NCBI GenBank assembly: GCA_003219095.1
Contig: QHPM01000158.1
Span: 1 to 21,399 of the forward strand
Direction: 5' to 3'
DNA: 21,399 nt
From: Verrucomicrobiota bacterium
Lineage (GTDB): Bacteria; Verrucomicrobiota; Verrucomicrobiia; Chthoniobacterales; UBA10450
Positions 1 to 6,707 of this stretch are shown here, in pieces. A program made the position numbers and the translations under genes. Numbering within the stretch: position 1 is the stretch's first letter; every line of letters starts with the position of its first letter. Below the pieces are notes generated by a model. That model was not told the DNA's origin. It saw only the letters and a program-made list of their open reading frames with translations, and ran no database searches.

Positions 1-2
1 CC

Positions 3-218
3 TGGGCCTTCGAGGGAAATTTGCCGGACGATTTCCAGGTTTGCTCGAACACTTTCGAAATGATGTGGCCCCCGCGCTCGGGAAAGGTGCAAAGTTTTCC
101 AGAAGTCGACCAAGCCTGCTTTTTTTCGCTTGAATTGGCCAGGTGCAAATTGAAAGCAGCCCAAACACCCTTTCTTGACCGCCTGGTGGACGCATTGAAG
201 GAAGGAGCAGGGAGATGA
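3..218 (+). CDS. Nudix hydrolase, C-terminal fragment (gene begins before the window)
   Basis: This reading frame is open from the first complete codon of the window to a TGA at 216-218, so only the last 71 residues are present and the true start lies upstream. The segment SNTFEMMWPPRSGKVQSFPE followed by VDQACFFSLELA and QTPFLDRL matches, from memory, the C-terminal end of the COG4119-type Nudix family, whose members carry a WPPRSG motif and an FPEVDR-like motif after the Nudix box. The Nudix box itself (the metal-binding helix) is not in the window. The family hydrolyses nucleoside diphosphates linked to another group; the substrate cannot be told from this fragment. The in-frame ATG at 21 is internal and is not a plausible start. 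Confidence 0.68.
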   Translation, partial: WAFEGNLPDDFQVCSNTFEMMWPPRSGKVQSFPEVDQACFFSLELARCKLKAAQTPFLDRLVDALKEGAGR

Positions 219-276
219 CGGGATGACCAATGAGCAACTTCGCGTCGAATCAAAAATGCCATAGCATTGCTCCATT

Positions 277-336
277 GTAGCCGGGATCGTTGATCCCGGT
301 CGGTGAGACATTACCGGCATCACCGATGCCGGCTGC
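277..336. repeat. REPIN-like pair of inverted hairpins, copy 1
   Basis: Two near-perfect palindromes lie in inverted arrangement. GTAG followed by CCGGGATC/GATCCCGG is at 277-299, and CCGGCATC/GATGCCGG followed by CTGC is at 314-336. The outer ends GTAG and CTGC are roughly complementary, as expected if one unit (GTAG-CCGGSATC hairpin) is present twice head-to-head. A second copy with the same layout is at 7887-7951. The layout resembles REPIN elements of other bacteria, which are mobilised by RAYT transposases; no RAYT gene is present in this window. Confidence 0.65.
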
Positions 337-380
337 AGTTACACTTTCGCCCAGGGCGTTGTATTATTACCCATCTAGCA

Positions 381-995
381 ATGTCAGGCCCCTTTCTTCT
401 TTTCGCACCCGGGGCAGGCGCACCATCGACTCATCCCTGGATGCAAAAATGGAAAGGATACTTGCAGAGTATCGGAGAGGTCGCGCTGTTTGATTACGAT
501 TACATGCGGGAAGGACGCAGGCGCCCGGACCCGCTTCCGCAGATGATTGCGGCCCATCGACAAGCTCTGGCGCAATTCCGCGAAAAAGTGTCCGGCCAAA
601 TATTTCTGATCGGGAAAAGCATGGGCGGCCGCATCGGCTGTCATGTTGCGCTCGAAGAAAAAGTCGCGGGTCTGATTTGTCTTGGTTATCCGCTCTGCGG
701 CGGCGGTGATCGCTCAAAATTACGCGACAAGGTTCTACGCGAGCTGCAAACGCCAATTCTTTTTGTCCAAGGAACACGCGACCCACTTTGCCCACTCGAT
801 CTTCTCGCAGAAGTCCGCTCGCAAATGAAAGCGTCTAACTTCCTTCATCTGGTCGAGAATGGAGACCATTCTTTGCGGATAACGAAACGTGGACTTCAGG
901 TTGCGGGCGAAACGCAGGACGATGTCGATCAAAGAATCCTGGCCGCGATCGGCACGTTCGCGAAGGAGAACGAGGCCGATCGTTCGAGGATTTGA
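381..995 (+). CDS. Alpha/beta hydrolase, dienelactone hydrolase-like / TEX30-KANSL3 type
   Basis: A 204-residue cytosolic alpha/beta hydrolase without signal peptide. The nucleophile elbow GKSMGG places the catalytic serine at residue 80, the acid is probably Asp134 in GTRDP, and His163 in GDHSL completes the triad. The N-terminal FAPGAGAPSTHPWM segment supplies the oxyanion region. Length and motif spacing fit the COG3571/TEX30-like group of short hydrolases, whose substrates are mostly unknown. The reading frame stays open upstream to an ATG at 303, but that stretch lies in a palindromic repeat and adds a low-complexity, non-homologous N-terminus, so the ATG at 381 is preferred; there is no strong ribosome binding site at either. 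It converges on the dodecin gene with only 25 bases between the stops. Confidence 0.82.
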   Translation: MSGPFLLFAPGAGAPSTHPWMQKWKGYLQSIGEVALFDYDYMREGRRRPDPLPQMIAAHRQALAQFREKVSGQIFLIGKSMGGRIGCHVALEEKVAGLICLGYPLCGGGDRSKLRDKVLRELQTPILFVQGTRDPLCPLDLLAEVRSQMKASNFLHLVENGDHSLRITKRGLQVAGETQDDVDQRILAAIGTFAKENEADRSRI

Positions 996-1020
996 GCCCT
1001 GATTGAAAACCGCAGGTCTC

Positions 1021-1245
1021 TCAGTTTCCGTATTTAAACGAGACCAACACTCGTGCGCGGTAGGCTGCCACCTTTCCATTCTCGACCGTCATGTCCTGTT
1101 TCACAATCTCGGCAACCCGCAAGTCGCGCAGGCTTCCAGCAGCGGTCTCCACGGCATTCTTCGCTGCGTCCTCCCATGACTTCGAACTCGTGCCAACTAG
1201 CTCCACTACCTTATAGACTGAATCTCCCGATGATTTTTTGGCCAT
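1021..1245 (-). CDS. Dodecin family flavin-binding protein
   Basis: A 74-residue protein with the full dodecin fold signature: the VYKVVELVGTSSKSWEDAAKNA start, the helix AVETAAGSLRDLR, and the strands VAEIVKQDMTVENGK and AYRARVLVSFKY. Dodecins assemble into hollow dodecamers that bind and buffer flavins (or coenzyme A) in the cytosol. The tryptophan that stacks against the isoalloxazine in characterised dodecins (in the LRW(F/A)EV strand) is Val44 here, so flavin binding may be altered. The start is well supported by AAAGGAAAT just upstream of the ATG on the minus strand. Monocistronic, convergent with the hydrolase. Confidence 0.9.
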   Translation of the reverse strand: MAKKSSGDSVYKVVELVGTSSKSWEDAAKNAVETAAGSLRDLRVAEIVKQDMTVENGKVAAYRARVLVSFKYGN

Positions 1246-1273
1246 AATATTTCCTTTCGGTTAGCTTGATCCA

Positions 1274-1302
1274 ATCAACTGTTTTGCAACAGTTTTTGTC
1301 AA
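1274..1302 (-). promoter_or_regulatory. Possible dodecin promoter with palindromic spacer
   Basis: Read on the minus strand, a TTGACA (1302-1297) is followed after 17 bases by GTTGAT (1279-1274), a weak -10 match, about 30 bases before the dodecin start. The spacer contains a perfect 7-bp palindrome, AACTGTT/AACAGTT with a 4-base loop (1277-1294), which could be an operator. This is inference from spacing and symmetry only. Confidence 0.3.
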
Positions 1303-1384
1303 ACTATAAGCATTAGGTCTTCCGGCATGCGGATTCTTTCGTCACGGTCTCTCCAAGGATCCCGCGCAATAACCTATCTTTTCC

Positions 1385-1504
1385 GGGGACTGCACGCGCC
1401 TTCGCCTGCTGTCGTTGGCGCCTCGCCAACGACTTTCTTTGCTTGAACAAGAAGAGAATTTCGGCGAGGCGCCGAAATCAGCACGCGAGGCGCGTGCGCT
1501 CCCC
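1385..1504. repeat. Four-hairpin palindromic element, copy 1
   Basis: A 120-bp element bounded by GGGGA (1385) and CTCCCC (ending 1504). Inside are hairpins with CCT loops in the left half and AGG loops in the right half. They comprise a degenerate one near 1391-1408; GTCGTTGGCG/CGCCAACGAC, 10-bp stem, 1411-1433; ATTTCGGCG/CGCCGAAAT, 9-bp stem, 1458-1478; and GCACGCG/CGCGTGC, 7-bp stem, 1481-1497. The centre (about 1434-1460) is itself an imperfect palindrome around CTTGAACAAG. A second copy with the same plan and different stem sequences is at 3820-3918. It adjoins the broken end of a znuA-like remnant. No coding capacity. Confidence 0.7.
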
Positions 1505-1720
1505 AGAACTCGAATTGTCTACTCGAGAAATTGCGTGACTATGGCTCGGTTTCCCAAGGACCACGAGGTCGATCTTGTCGTTACCAATTTCGCGGGCGAG
1601 CGAACCAAAATCTGGAAGGGTGGCAACGACGTTTAACTTTGCATGCGCGATGAGTGGGCAGAGCAGTAGTAATGGAGTGATGGCGTAACGGAGTAACCAT
1701 TTTTGCCGATTCGTGCTCAT
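1478..1720 (-). pseudogene. Truncated metal ABC transporter substrate-binding protein (ZnuA/TroA-like) remnant
   Basis: The first about 57 residues look like the start of a periplasmic zinc/manganese-binding protein. There is a signal peptide (positively charged RQKWLLR, then hydrophobic YAITPLLLLCPLIAHA), followed by KLNVVATLPDFGSLAREIG and DKIDLVVLGK, the usual first strand and helix of the cluster 9 (ZnuA/TroA) fold. Intact members are about 290-320 residues; here homology fades after residue 57-60 (near 1550) and the frame ends at residue 80 inside the four-hairpin element. The metal-binding histidines and the whole C-terminal lobe are absent, and no matching segment is visible on the other side of the element. 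The ATG sits in an ATGAGCACGAATC-type sequence that itself looks repeat-derived. Almost certainly non-functional. Confidence 0.6.
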
Positions 1721-1794
1721 TCGTGCAATTCATTTTTAAATTCACGGCGCGCAACTTGGCTCGAATGACAAGCGGCCGCGGACATACAGGAAAA

Positions 1795-3753
1795 TCAACT
1801 TAAGGGGAGCCAGTTGCCCGGCTGGGGCGAAGGTTTGTTGCCATTGAGACTGAGGTAAGTGTATTCCTGGAGAAGCCGTTCGTAATCGGAAAGTAGCTTC
1901 ATCGCGTCACTCGGTTTTAACCGATCGGACTTAATCGCAGCATCTACCTGTGTCTTTAGCAACCTTAGTAGCTCAACTTTGTCCCACTGCGTCATGGCAA
2001 GAACTTCGCCGATGGTGCTGCCTTCGATTACTTCTTCGATGTACCAGCCGGATTCTTCATCCGGGTCGAGAAAGACATGCACTTCGGTGACGCGTCCAAA
2101 CAAGTTGTGCAGGTCGCCCATGATGTCCTGATAAGCGCCCACCATGAAAACGCCGAGATAATAGATTTCGCCGGGGTTAATCCGATGAAGAGGCAGGGTA
2201 TCCCGAACATCCAGTAGGTCGATGAACTTGGAAACCTTGCCATCAGAGTCGCAGGTAATGTCCACGATGGTGCCGTTGCGCTCGGGCGCCTCAGTCAGGC
2301 GGTGAATGGGCATGATAGGAAAGAGCTGGCCTAGCGCCCAATGATCGAGAAGCGATTGAAAGACGGAGAAATTGCAGATGTATTGATCGCTCAGCGAAGT
2401 TTCGAGCTCCTTTATCTCATCGGGGATAAATCGCAGACCGCGATGCATACCGACGATCTGGGTGGCGAGTTGCCAGTAAACAGTATCGATCTTTGCTTTT
2501 GATTCGAGGTCGAGCAACCCAAGGTCGAAGGTTTGCTGAGCCTCTTCCTTGATTTGCTGGATGTCGTGCAAACTTTCCAGCCGGTTGCCGCGTTTGAGGC
2601 GTTGCTTCACTTCCACAATATCGCGCACCAGTTTATGGTCCTTTTCCGTCGCGCCGATCTTTGTTTTCCCGACGGTCTTCTCGATCGAGCTGAATGCCTC
2701 CATCACCAGGACGGAATGGTGTGCGACGATGGCGCGGCCGCCTTCGCTAACGATTGCTGGATGCGCGACGACTTCCGAATCGCACACATCCATAATGTTC
2801 CAGACAACGTCGTTGGTGTATTCCTGAAGCGAATAGTTCGTCGAACTATCGAAACTAGAACGCGAGCCATCATAGTCTACTCCGAGACCACCCCCAACAT
2901 CGAGATATTCCAACTCATGGCCGAGTTTCGCAATCTTGGAGTAATAACGTGCCGCTTCGCGCACCGCGCGTTTGATCGTCGAAATGTCGGGAACCTGTGA
3001 GCCAACGTGGAAATGGACCAGCTTCAGGCAATGCGCCAGCCCTTCGCTCTTCAACAATTCGCTTGCGGTAATGAGATTGACGGTGTCGAGTCCAAACTTC
3101 GCGTTCTCGCCTCCGCTGGTAGTCCATTTGCCTGCGCCTTTGCTGGTCAAGCGGACACGAATGCCAATTAGCGGCTCGACCCCAACTTCCTTGGAGGTCC
3201 GAATGGTCTGCTCCAGCTCTTCCAGCTTTTCGACCACGATGATGACCTGTTTGCCCAGTTTGCGCCCTAGAAGAGCGATGCGAATAAAGGCCGGATCCTT
3301 GTAGCCATTGCAAATGATCAAACTCTCCGCGTCCTTGTGCATGGCCAGCGCAGCGACGAGCTCCGGTTTGCTTCCCGCCTCCAAGCCAAAGTGAAAAGCC
3401 TCGCCAGCGTCGACGATCTCTTCGATCACTTCGCGCAGTTGATTGACTTTGATCGGGAAAACGCCGCGGTATTTTCCGCGGTAGTTGAATTCCGTGATCG
3501 CGTTCTCGAAAGCGCGGTTAACGGATTCGACGCGGTGGCGGAGTAAATCCTGAAAGCGAACGACAAGAGGGAAAGGGAGCCCGCGCAAGCGCGCTTCGTT
3601 AACGACTTCAAGAATGGGAATGGCGCCGCCATTTTCCTGGAGCGGCTTGGCCACAACGTTGCCATCAGCATTGATGGAAAAGTAACCGGTTCCCCAACCC
3701 TCGACGTTGTAGGTGGCGTTTGCCGCCTCCACGTCCCAATCGTTTTTCGTCAT
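1795..3753 (-). CDS. speA: Biosynthetic arginine decarboxylase (PLP-dependent)
   Basis: Converts arginine to agmatine, the first step of the agmatine route to putrescine and spermidine. The 652-residue product matches the usual SpeA length (about 630-660). The N-terminus YNVEGWGTGYFSINADGNV is typical. The alanine-racemase-like barrel carries the PLP lysine in VFPIKVNQ (Lys102) and HVGSQVPDI (His249) and the phosphate-binding DVGGGLGVDYDG (about 285-296). The C-terminal half contains the VGAYQDIMGDLHNLFGRV substrate-binding motif. The frame extends upstream to a TTG at 3795, but MTKNDWDVEAANATYNVEGW from the ATG at 3753 gives the family-typical beginning; no clear Shine-Dalgarno sequence is seen. 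Divergent from the bifunctional-nuclease gene, with a four-hairpin repeat in the shared upstream region. Intact and confidently assigned. Confidence 0.96.
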   Translation of the reverse strand: MTKNDWDVEAANATYNVEGWGTGYFSINADGNVVAKPLQENGGAIPILEVVNEARLRGLPFPLVVRFQDLLRHRVESVNRAFENAITEFNYRGKYRGVFPIKVNQLREVIEEIVDAGEAFHFGLEAGSKPELVAALAMHKDAESLIICNGYKDPAFIRIALLGRKLGKQVIIVVEKLEELEQTIRTSKEVGVEPLIGIRVRLTSKGAGKWTTSGGENAKFGLDTVNLITASELLKSEGLAHCLKLVHFHVGSQVPDISTIKRAVREAARYYSKIAKLGHELEYLDVGGGLGVDYDGSRSSFDSSTNYSLQEYTNDVVWNIMDVCDSEVVAHPAIVSEGGRAIVAHHSVLVMEAFSSIEKTVGKTKIGATEKDHKLVRDIVEVKQRLKRGNRLESLHDIQQIKEEAQQTFDLGLLDLESKAKIDTVYWQLATQIVGMHRGLRFIPDEIKELETSLSDQYICNFSVFQSLLDHWALGQLFPIMPIHRLTEAPERNGTIVDITCDSDGKVSKFIDLLDVRDTLPLHRINPGEIYYLGVFMVGAYQDIMGDLHNLFGRVTEVHVFLDPDEESGWYIEEVIEGSTIGEVLAMTQWDKVELLRLLKTQVDAAIKSDRLKPSDAMKLLSDYERLLQEYTYLSLNGNKPSPQPGNWLPLS

Positions 3754-3819
3754 TTCGTCAGCGGCTGCAAAGCGGACAATTATTGATCCGGCCAAACATG
3801 CAAGGTCGATTCAGGATCC

Positions 3820-3918
3820 GGGGAGCGCAGTCTGCCAGTCTGCAATCGTCGGCACTTGCCGACGATGTTGTGTTTGGCAAGGCTGCCGAACATCCCAGGC
3901 AAGCTGCCTGCGCTCCCC
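3820..3918. repeat. Four-hairpin palindromic element, copy 2
   Basis: A 99-bp element with perfect 11-bp terminal inverted repeats GGGGAGCGCAG (3820-3830) and CTGCGCTCCCC (3908-3918). Internal hairpins in order: an imperfect one around 3827-3843; ATCGTCGGCA/TGCCGACGAT with a 2-base loop (10-bp stem); TGTTTGGCA/TGCCGAACA with an AGGC loop (one mismatch); and CAGGCA/TGCCTG with an AGC loop. The order and the outer GGGGAGCGCA ends match the copy at 1385-1504, but stems differ. It fills much of the 258-bp region between the divergent speA and nuclease starts, so it could affect transcription of either; nothing else recognisable is in that gap. Confidence 0.72.
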
Positions 3919-4011
3919 AGAAACAATCATTCCCGCTCTTGGGTCGCGGCGCGAGGCGCAGCGGGGCTGCAGCAGCTTGTTTTTCGTCCTTCCATCGGTA
4001 CCGTCAACGCG

Positions 4012-4500
4012 GTGAACAAAACGGTCATAGAGGTACATGTTCGCGCCGTACTCCCAACCACTGGCGGTTGCGCGGTTTTCATCGGGAATAGCGACAAAGT
4101 TTTCATCGTTTACGTCGATCAAACGGTCGGCAGCGCGATCACGATGTTCATGCGTGAAATGTCGAAAGAGCGACCGTTGACGCACGATTTGATGGCGCAT
4201 TTGATGACGGCGGTCGGTGCGCACGTCGAGCGAGTGATCATCAATGATCTAAAAAACGCGACTTATTATGCGCGCATGATCATTGCCGCGGAGAATGAGC
4301 TGCAGCAGAAGAAAATCATCGAGCTCGATGCCCGGCCGAGCGATTGCATCGCGATGGCGACGCAACAAAAGGCGCCCATTTATGTGAGCCAGGAGGTCTG
4401 GGACGAGGTCGAGGATATGAGCGATGTCCTGCGCAAAATGGAAGAGGAAGGGCTGAAGCCGGAAATCGATCCGGAATCGGAGGCGACGGAAGAGGAGTGA
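4012..4500 (+). CDS. Bifunctional nuclease family protein (DUF151, COG1259)
   Basis: A 162-residue protein with the full DUF151 pattern: VIEVHVRAVLPTTGGCAVFIG at the start, then FIVYVDQTVGSAI, RPLTHDLMAHLM (55-65), VERVIINDLKNATYYARMII and IELDARPSDCIAMA (104-116). An acidic C-terminal tail follows, as in bacterial members near 160 residues. The family has reported DNase/RNase activity in plants and thermophiles; the bacterial role is not well established. The GTG at 4012 is preferred as start because family members begin with a short V(N/K)xxVxVEVRGV sequence; the frame runs on upstream to an ATG at 3856 inside the palindromic element, which is unlikely to be used. The alanine usual in RPSDAIA is Cys112 here. 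It converges on ptsI through an octamer repeat. Confidence 0.87.
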   Translation: MNKTVIEVHVRAVLPTTGGCAVFIGNSDKVFIVYVDQTVGSAITMFMREMSKERPLTHDLMAHLMTAVGAHVERVIINDLKNATYYARMIIAAENELQQKKIIELDARPSDCIAMATQQKAPIYVSQEVWDEVEDMSDVLRKMEEEGLKPEIDPESEATEEE

Positions 4501-4503
4501 TTC

Positions 4504-4559
4504 GTTAAAGAGTTAAATGGTTAAAACGGCGGCCCTTTTAACTTTGTAACGTTTTAACC
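4504..4559. repeat. Inverted array of GTTAAA octamers, copy 1
   Basis: Three GTTAAA hexamers start at 4504, 4512 and 4520, exactly 8 bases apart. After a short centre come TTTAAC, TGTAAC and TTTAAC starting at 4537, 4545 and 4553, again 8 bases apart. The inner arms GGTTAAAACG and CGTTTTAACC are perfect inverted repeats. The array lies between the convergent stops of the nuclease gene and ptsI, and could form a hairpin ending both transcripts, but it lacks the GC-rich stem and T-run of a normal intrinsic terminator. A related array is at 18704-18785. Confidence 0.65.
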
Positions 4560-6361
4560 TAACCCAGCAACTCGCCGTAGCGTTCGCGGGCAAGGTGCAA
4601 TGAACGCTCGAGAATTGCGGCCGGCGTATCGAGGAAAAGTACTTCCTCCACTAATTCTTCACATTCCTCGCGCGAGACATTGCGAATAGCCGATTTCACT
4701 CGCGGCACCAATGCCGGGCTGACACTCAATTCGTCCACTCCGAGTCCGAGCAGAAGAGGAGTCAGCTCGATGTCGCCGGCCATTTCTCCACAAACTCCAA
4801 ACCAGATCTGATGTTTGCGAGCCGCATCGGCAACCATTTTGATCAAACGTAGAACAGCCGGATGCGACGGTTCGTAAAGATGCGCGATGCGCTCGTTCAC
4901 ACGATCGACGGCAATGGCGTATTGAATGAGATCGTTAGTGCCGATGCTGAAGAAATCCACTTGGGGTGCGAGTGATTCCGAGCAAATCGCAGCGCTCGGA
5001 ATCTCGATCATGGCGCCGATCTGCATCTCAGCATTGAACGGGATCCCGGCCGACGCCAATTCGGTTTTGCATTCGTCCAGGACCTCGAGGGCCCGGCTCA
5101 ATTCCGCTTTTCCGGAAATCATCGGAAACATCAGTTTAACATTGCCGAGCTCGCTCGCGCGCAGGATGGCGCGCAGTTGCGGCTTGAAGACTTCAAGATG
5201 CTCGAGGCAAAAGCGGATGGCGCGCCAACCCAGAAAAGGATTGAGTTCGTCGCTCACATCGATTCCGCCGGCGATTTTGTCGCCGCCCAGATCGAATGTT
5301 CGAATGATAAGCGGATGCGGCCGGACCGATTCGGCGACGCGCCGATACGTCTGGTATTGCTCCTCCTCGCCCGGCAAGGAATCGCGGTCGAGATAAAGAA
5401 ATTCGGTGCGATATAGGCCGATTCCTTCTGCGCCATTAGCCGATACGCTCGTAACATCGTCGGGCAACTCAATGTTTGCCGATAACACAACGTGATCGCC
5501 ATCCCGGGTTGTGGCCGACCGGTCACGCAGCACCGCGAGTTCTTTCGAAACTTCCGATTGCCGGACTTCGACCTTGCCATAATAGGTGAGCGTTTCCGGC
5601 AATGGATTGACGATGAGCAATCCGGTATAGCCATCAAGCAGTGCCATCGCGCCACTCTCAACCTTTTCTGTAACGTCATGCAGGCCAACGGCGGCGGGGA
5701 TGGTGAGCGAGCGCGCCATGATCGCAGTATGGGAAGTGCGGCTGCCGAGGTCGGTCGCGATGCCAAGAACACGATCGCGATCCATTGAAGCCGCATCTGA
5801 GGGGGTGAGATTGTGAGCGACCAAAATGTGCGCTTCGCCCGGCTGGGGCATTATTTTGGGTGCCTTGCCCTGCAAGTTGCGAACGACACGCCGCATCACA
5901 TCCTGGATGTCGAGGGCGCGTTCGCGCAAATATGGATCATCGATTTGCCCGAGGGTCTCGGCGTACTTCGCCGCGACGTCATGAAAGATCGCTTCAACAT
6001 TGACCTGATCGCATTCGAGCTTGCGCAGGACCTCGTCGATCAAAGTCCGATCTTCCACCACCAGAAGATGGGCATCGAAAATCCCGGCATCTTTCGTGCC
6101 GATCGCCTCCGCGATCTTCTGCTGCATTTCGAGGATTTGAATGCGCGTCTGAACCAGGGCCGATTCGAAGCGAGCGATCTCCGCCGGAATCTGCGATGGT
6201 TCAATCCGGTAACGCTCGATTTCCTCGAACTCGTCACGCATGACTTGAATGTTGCCGCGAGCAATCCCGGGCGACACACCCACGCCGTGGAAACGGGTTT
6301 CGGCCGACTCGTCAGTCATTGGCAGGAGGGTAGCTGGTTTGTCAATTTTAGCGAGACTCAT
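4559..6361 (-). CDS. ptsI: Phosphoenolpyruvate-protein phosphotransferase (PTS enzyme I)
   Basis: Enzyme I takes phosphate from PEP and passes it to HPr. The 600-residue product has all parts in order: N-terminal HGVGVSPGIARGNIQV, the HPr-binding helical domain (about 45-170), the phosphohistidine in GSRTSHTAIMARS (His211), and the PEP-binding barrel with GLYRTEFLY (Arg318), TFDLGGDK, FFSIGTNDLIQYA (about 471-483) and the catalytic CGEMAGD (Cys524). Length is a little above the usual 570-575 because of a short N-terminal extension; the ATG at 6319 (MTDESAETRFHGVG) is an equally plausible start, and neither has a clear Shine-Dalgarno sequence. It is the last gene of hprK-ptsH-ptsI, 34 bases after ptsH. 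No EIIA, EIIB or EIIC gene is present in the window. Confidence 0.95.
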   Translation of the reverse strand: MSLAKIDKPATLLPMTDESAETRFHGVGVSPGIARGNIQVMRDEFEEIERYRIEPSQIPAEIARFESALVQTRIQILEMQQKIAEAIGTKDAGIFDAHLLVVEDRTLIDEVLRKLECDQVNVEAIFHDVAAKYAETLGQIDDPYLRERALDIQDVMRRVVRNLQGKAPKIMPQPGEAHILVAHNLTPSDAASMDRDRVLGIATDLGSRTSHTAIMARSLTIPAAVGLHDVTEKVESGAMALLDGYTGLLIVNPLPETLTYYGKVEVRQSEVSKELAVLRDRSATTRDGDHVVLSANIELPDDVTSVSANGAEGIGLYRTEFLYLDRDSLPGEEEQYQTYRRVAESVRPHPLIIRTFDLGGDKIAGGIDVSDELNPFLGWRAIRFCLEHLEVFKPQLRAILRASELGNVKLMFPMISGKAELSRALEVLDECKTELASAGIPFNAEMQIGAMIEIPSAAICSESLAPQVDFFSIGTNDLIQYAIAVDRVNERIAHLYEPSHPAVLRLIKMVADAARKHQIWFGVCGEMAGDIELTPLLLGLGVDELSVSPALVPRVKSAIRNVSREECEELVEEVLFLDTPAAILERSLHLARERYGELLG

Positions 6362-6395
6362 CCCTACACGCTCGGCGATGACGGGAGGGTGAATT

Positions 6396-6707
6396 CTACT
6401 CTTCGTTGAAGCGTCCGTTGATCAGCGCTTCGATTTCTTCGAGCGCGCGCTCAGCATCGGGTCCTTCACAACGAATTTGCAACTTCGATCCTTGGCCGGC
6501 CGCCAGCATCATCAGTCCCATGATGCTCTTGCCATTTACTTGTTCACCCTCCTTTTTCACCCACACTTCGGCACGAAACCGACTCGCCACTTTAACGAAA
6601 AGGGCGGCCGGCCGCGCATGCAAACCGAGCCGGTTCACGACCGCGATTTCCTTCTCGGCTTTTTGGACGGAGGCGCCGACGCCAGTTTTTCGATTAAGCA
6701 ATCCCAT
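6396..6707 (-). CDS. ptsH: HPr phosphocarrier protein
   Basis: A 103-residue HPr with about 17 extra N-terminal residues compared with the usual 85-88. EIAVVNRLGLHARPAALFV contains the phosphocarrier His30, and QVNGKSIMGLMMLAAGQG contains Ser61, the equivalent of the regulatory Ser46 phosphorylated by HPr kinase. With both sites present it can be phosphorylated by enzyme I and by HprK. Its ATG lies inside the last codons of hprK (14-base overlap, different frame), which implies translational coupling. Confidence 0.95.
   Translation of the reverse strand: MGLLNRKTGVGASVQKAEKEIAVVNRLGLHARPAALFVKVASRFRAEVWVKKEGEQVNGKSIMGLMMLAAGQGSKLQIRCEGPDAERALEEIEALINGRFNEE

Noticed and set aside
303..380. 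Upstream ATG at 303 as start of the alpha/beta hydrolase
   Set aside because: The extra 26 codons fall in and just after a REPIN-like palindrome and have no hydrolase-like sequence.
1385..1504. CRISPR array
   Set aside because: The hairpins are not direct repeats separated by unique spacers of constant length, and no cas genes are present.
2533..3000. A + strand frame of 155 codons opposite speA
   Set aside because: It is antisense to highly conserved speA codons and shows no domain or signal of its own.
4518..4559. Ordinary intrinsic terminator between the nuclease gene and ptsI
   Set aside because: The stem is A/T-rich without a GC core or a following T-run, and the exact 8-base periodicity points to a repeat array; a terminator role remains possible but unsupported.
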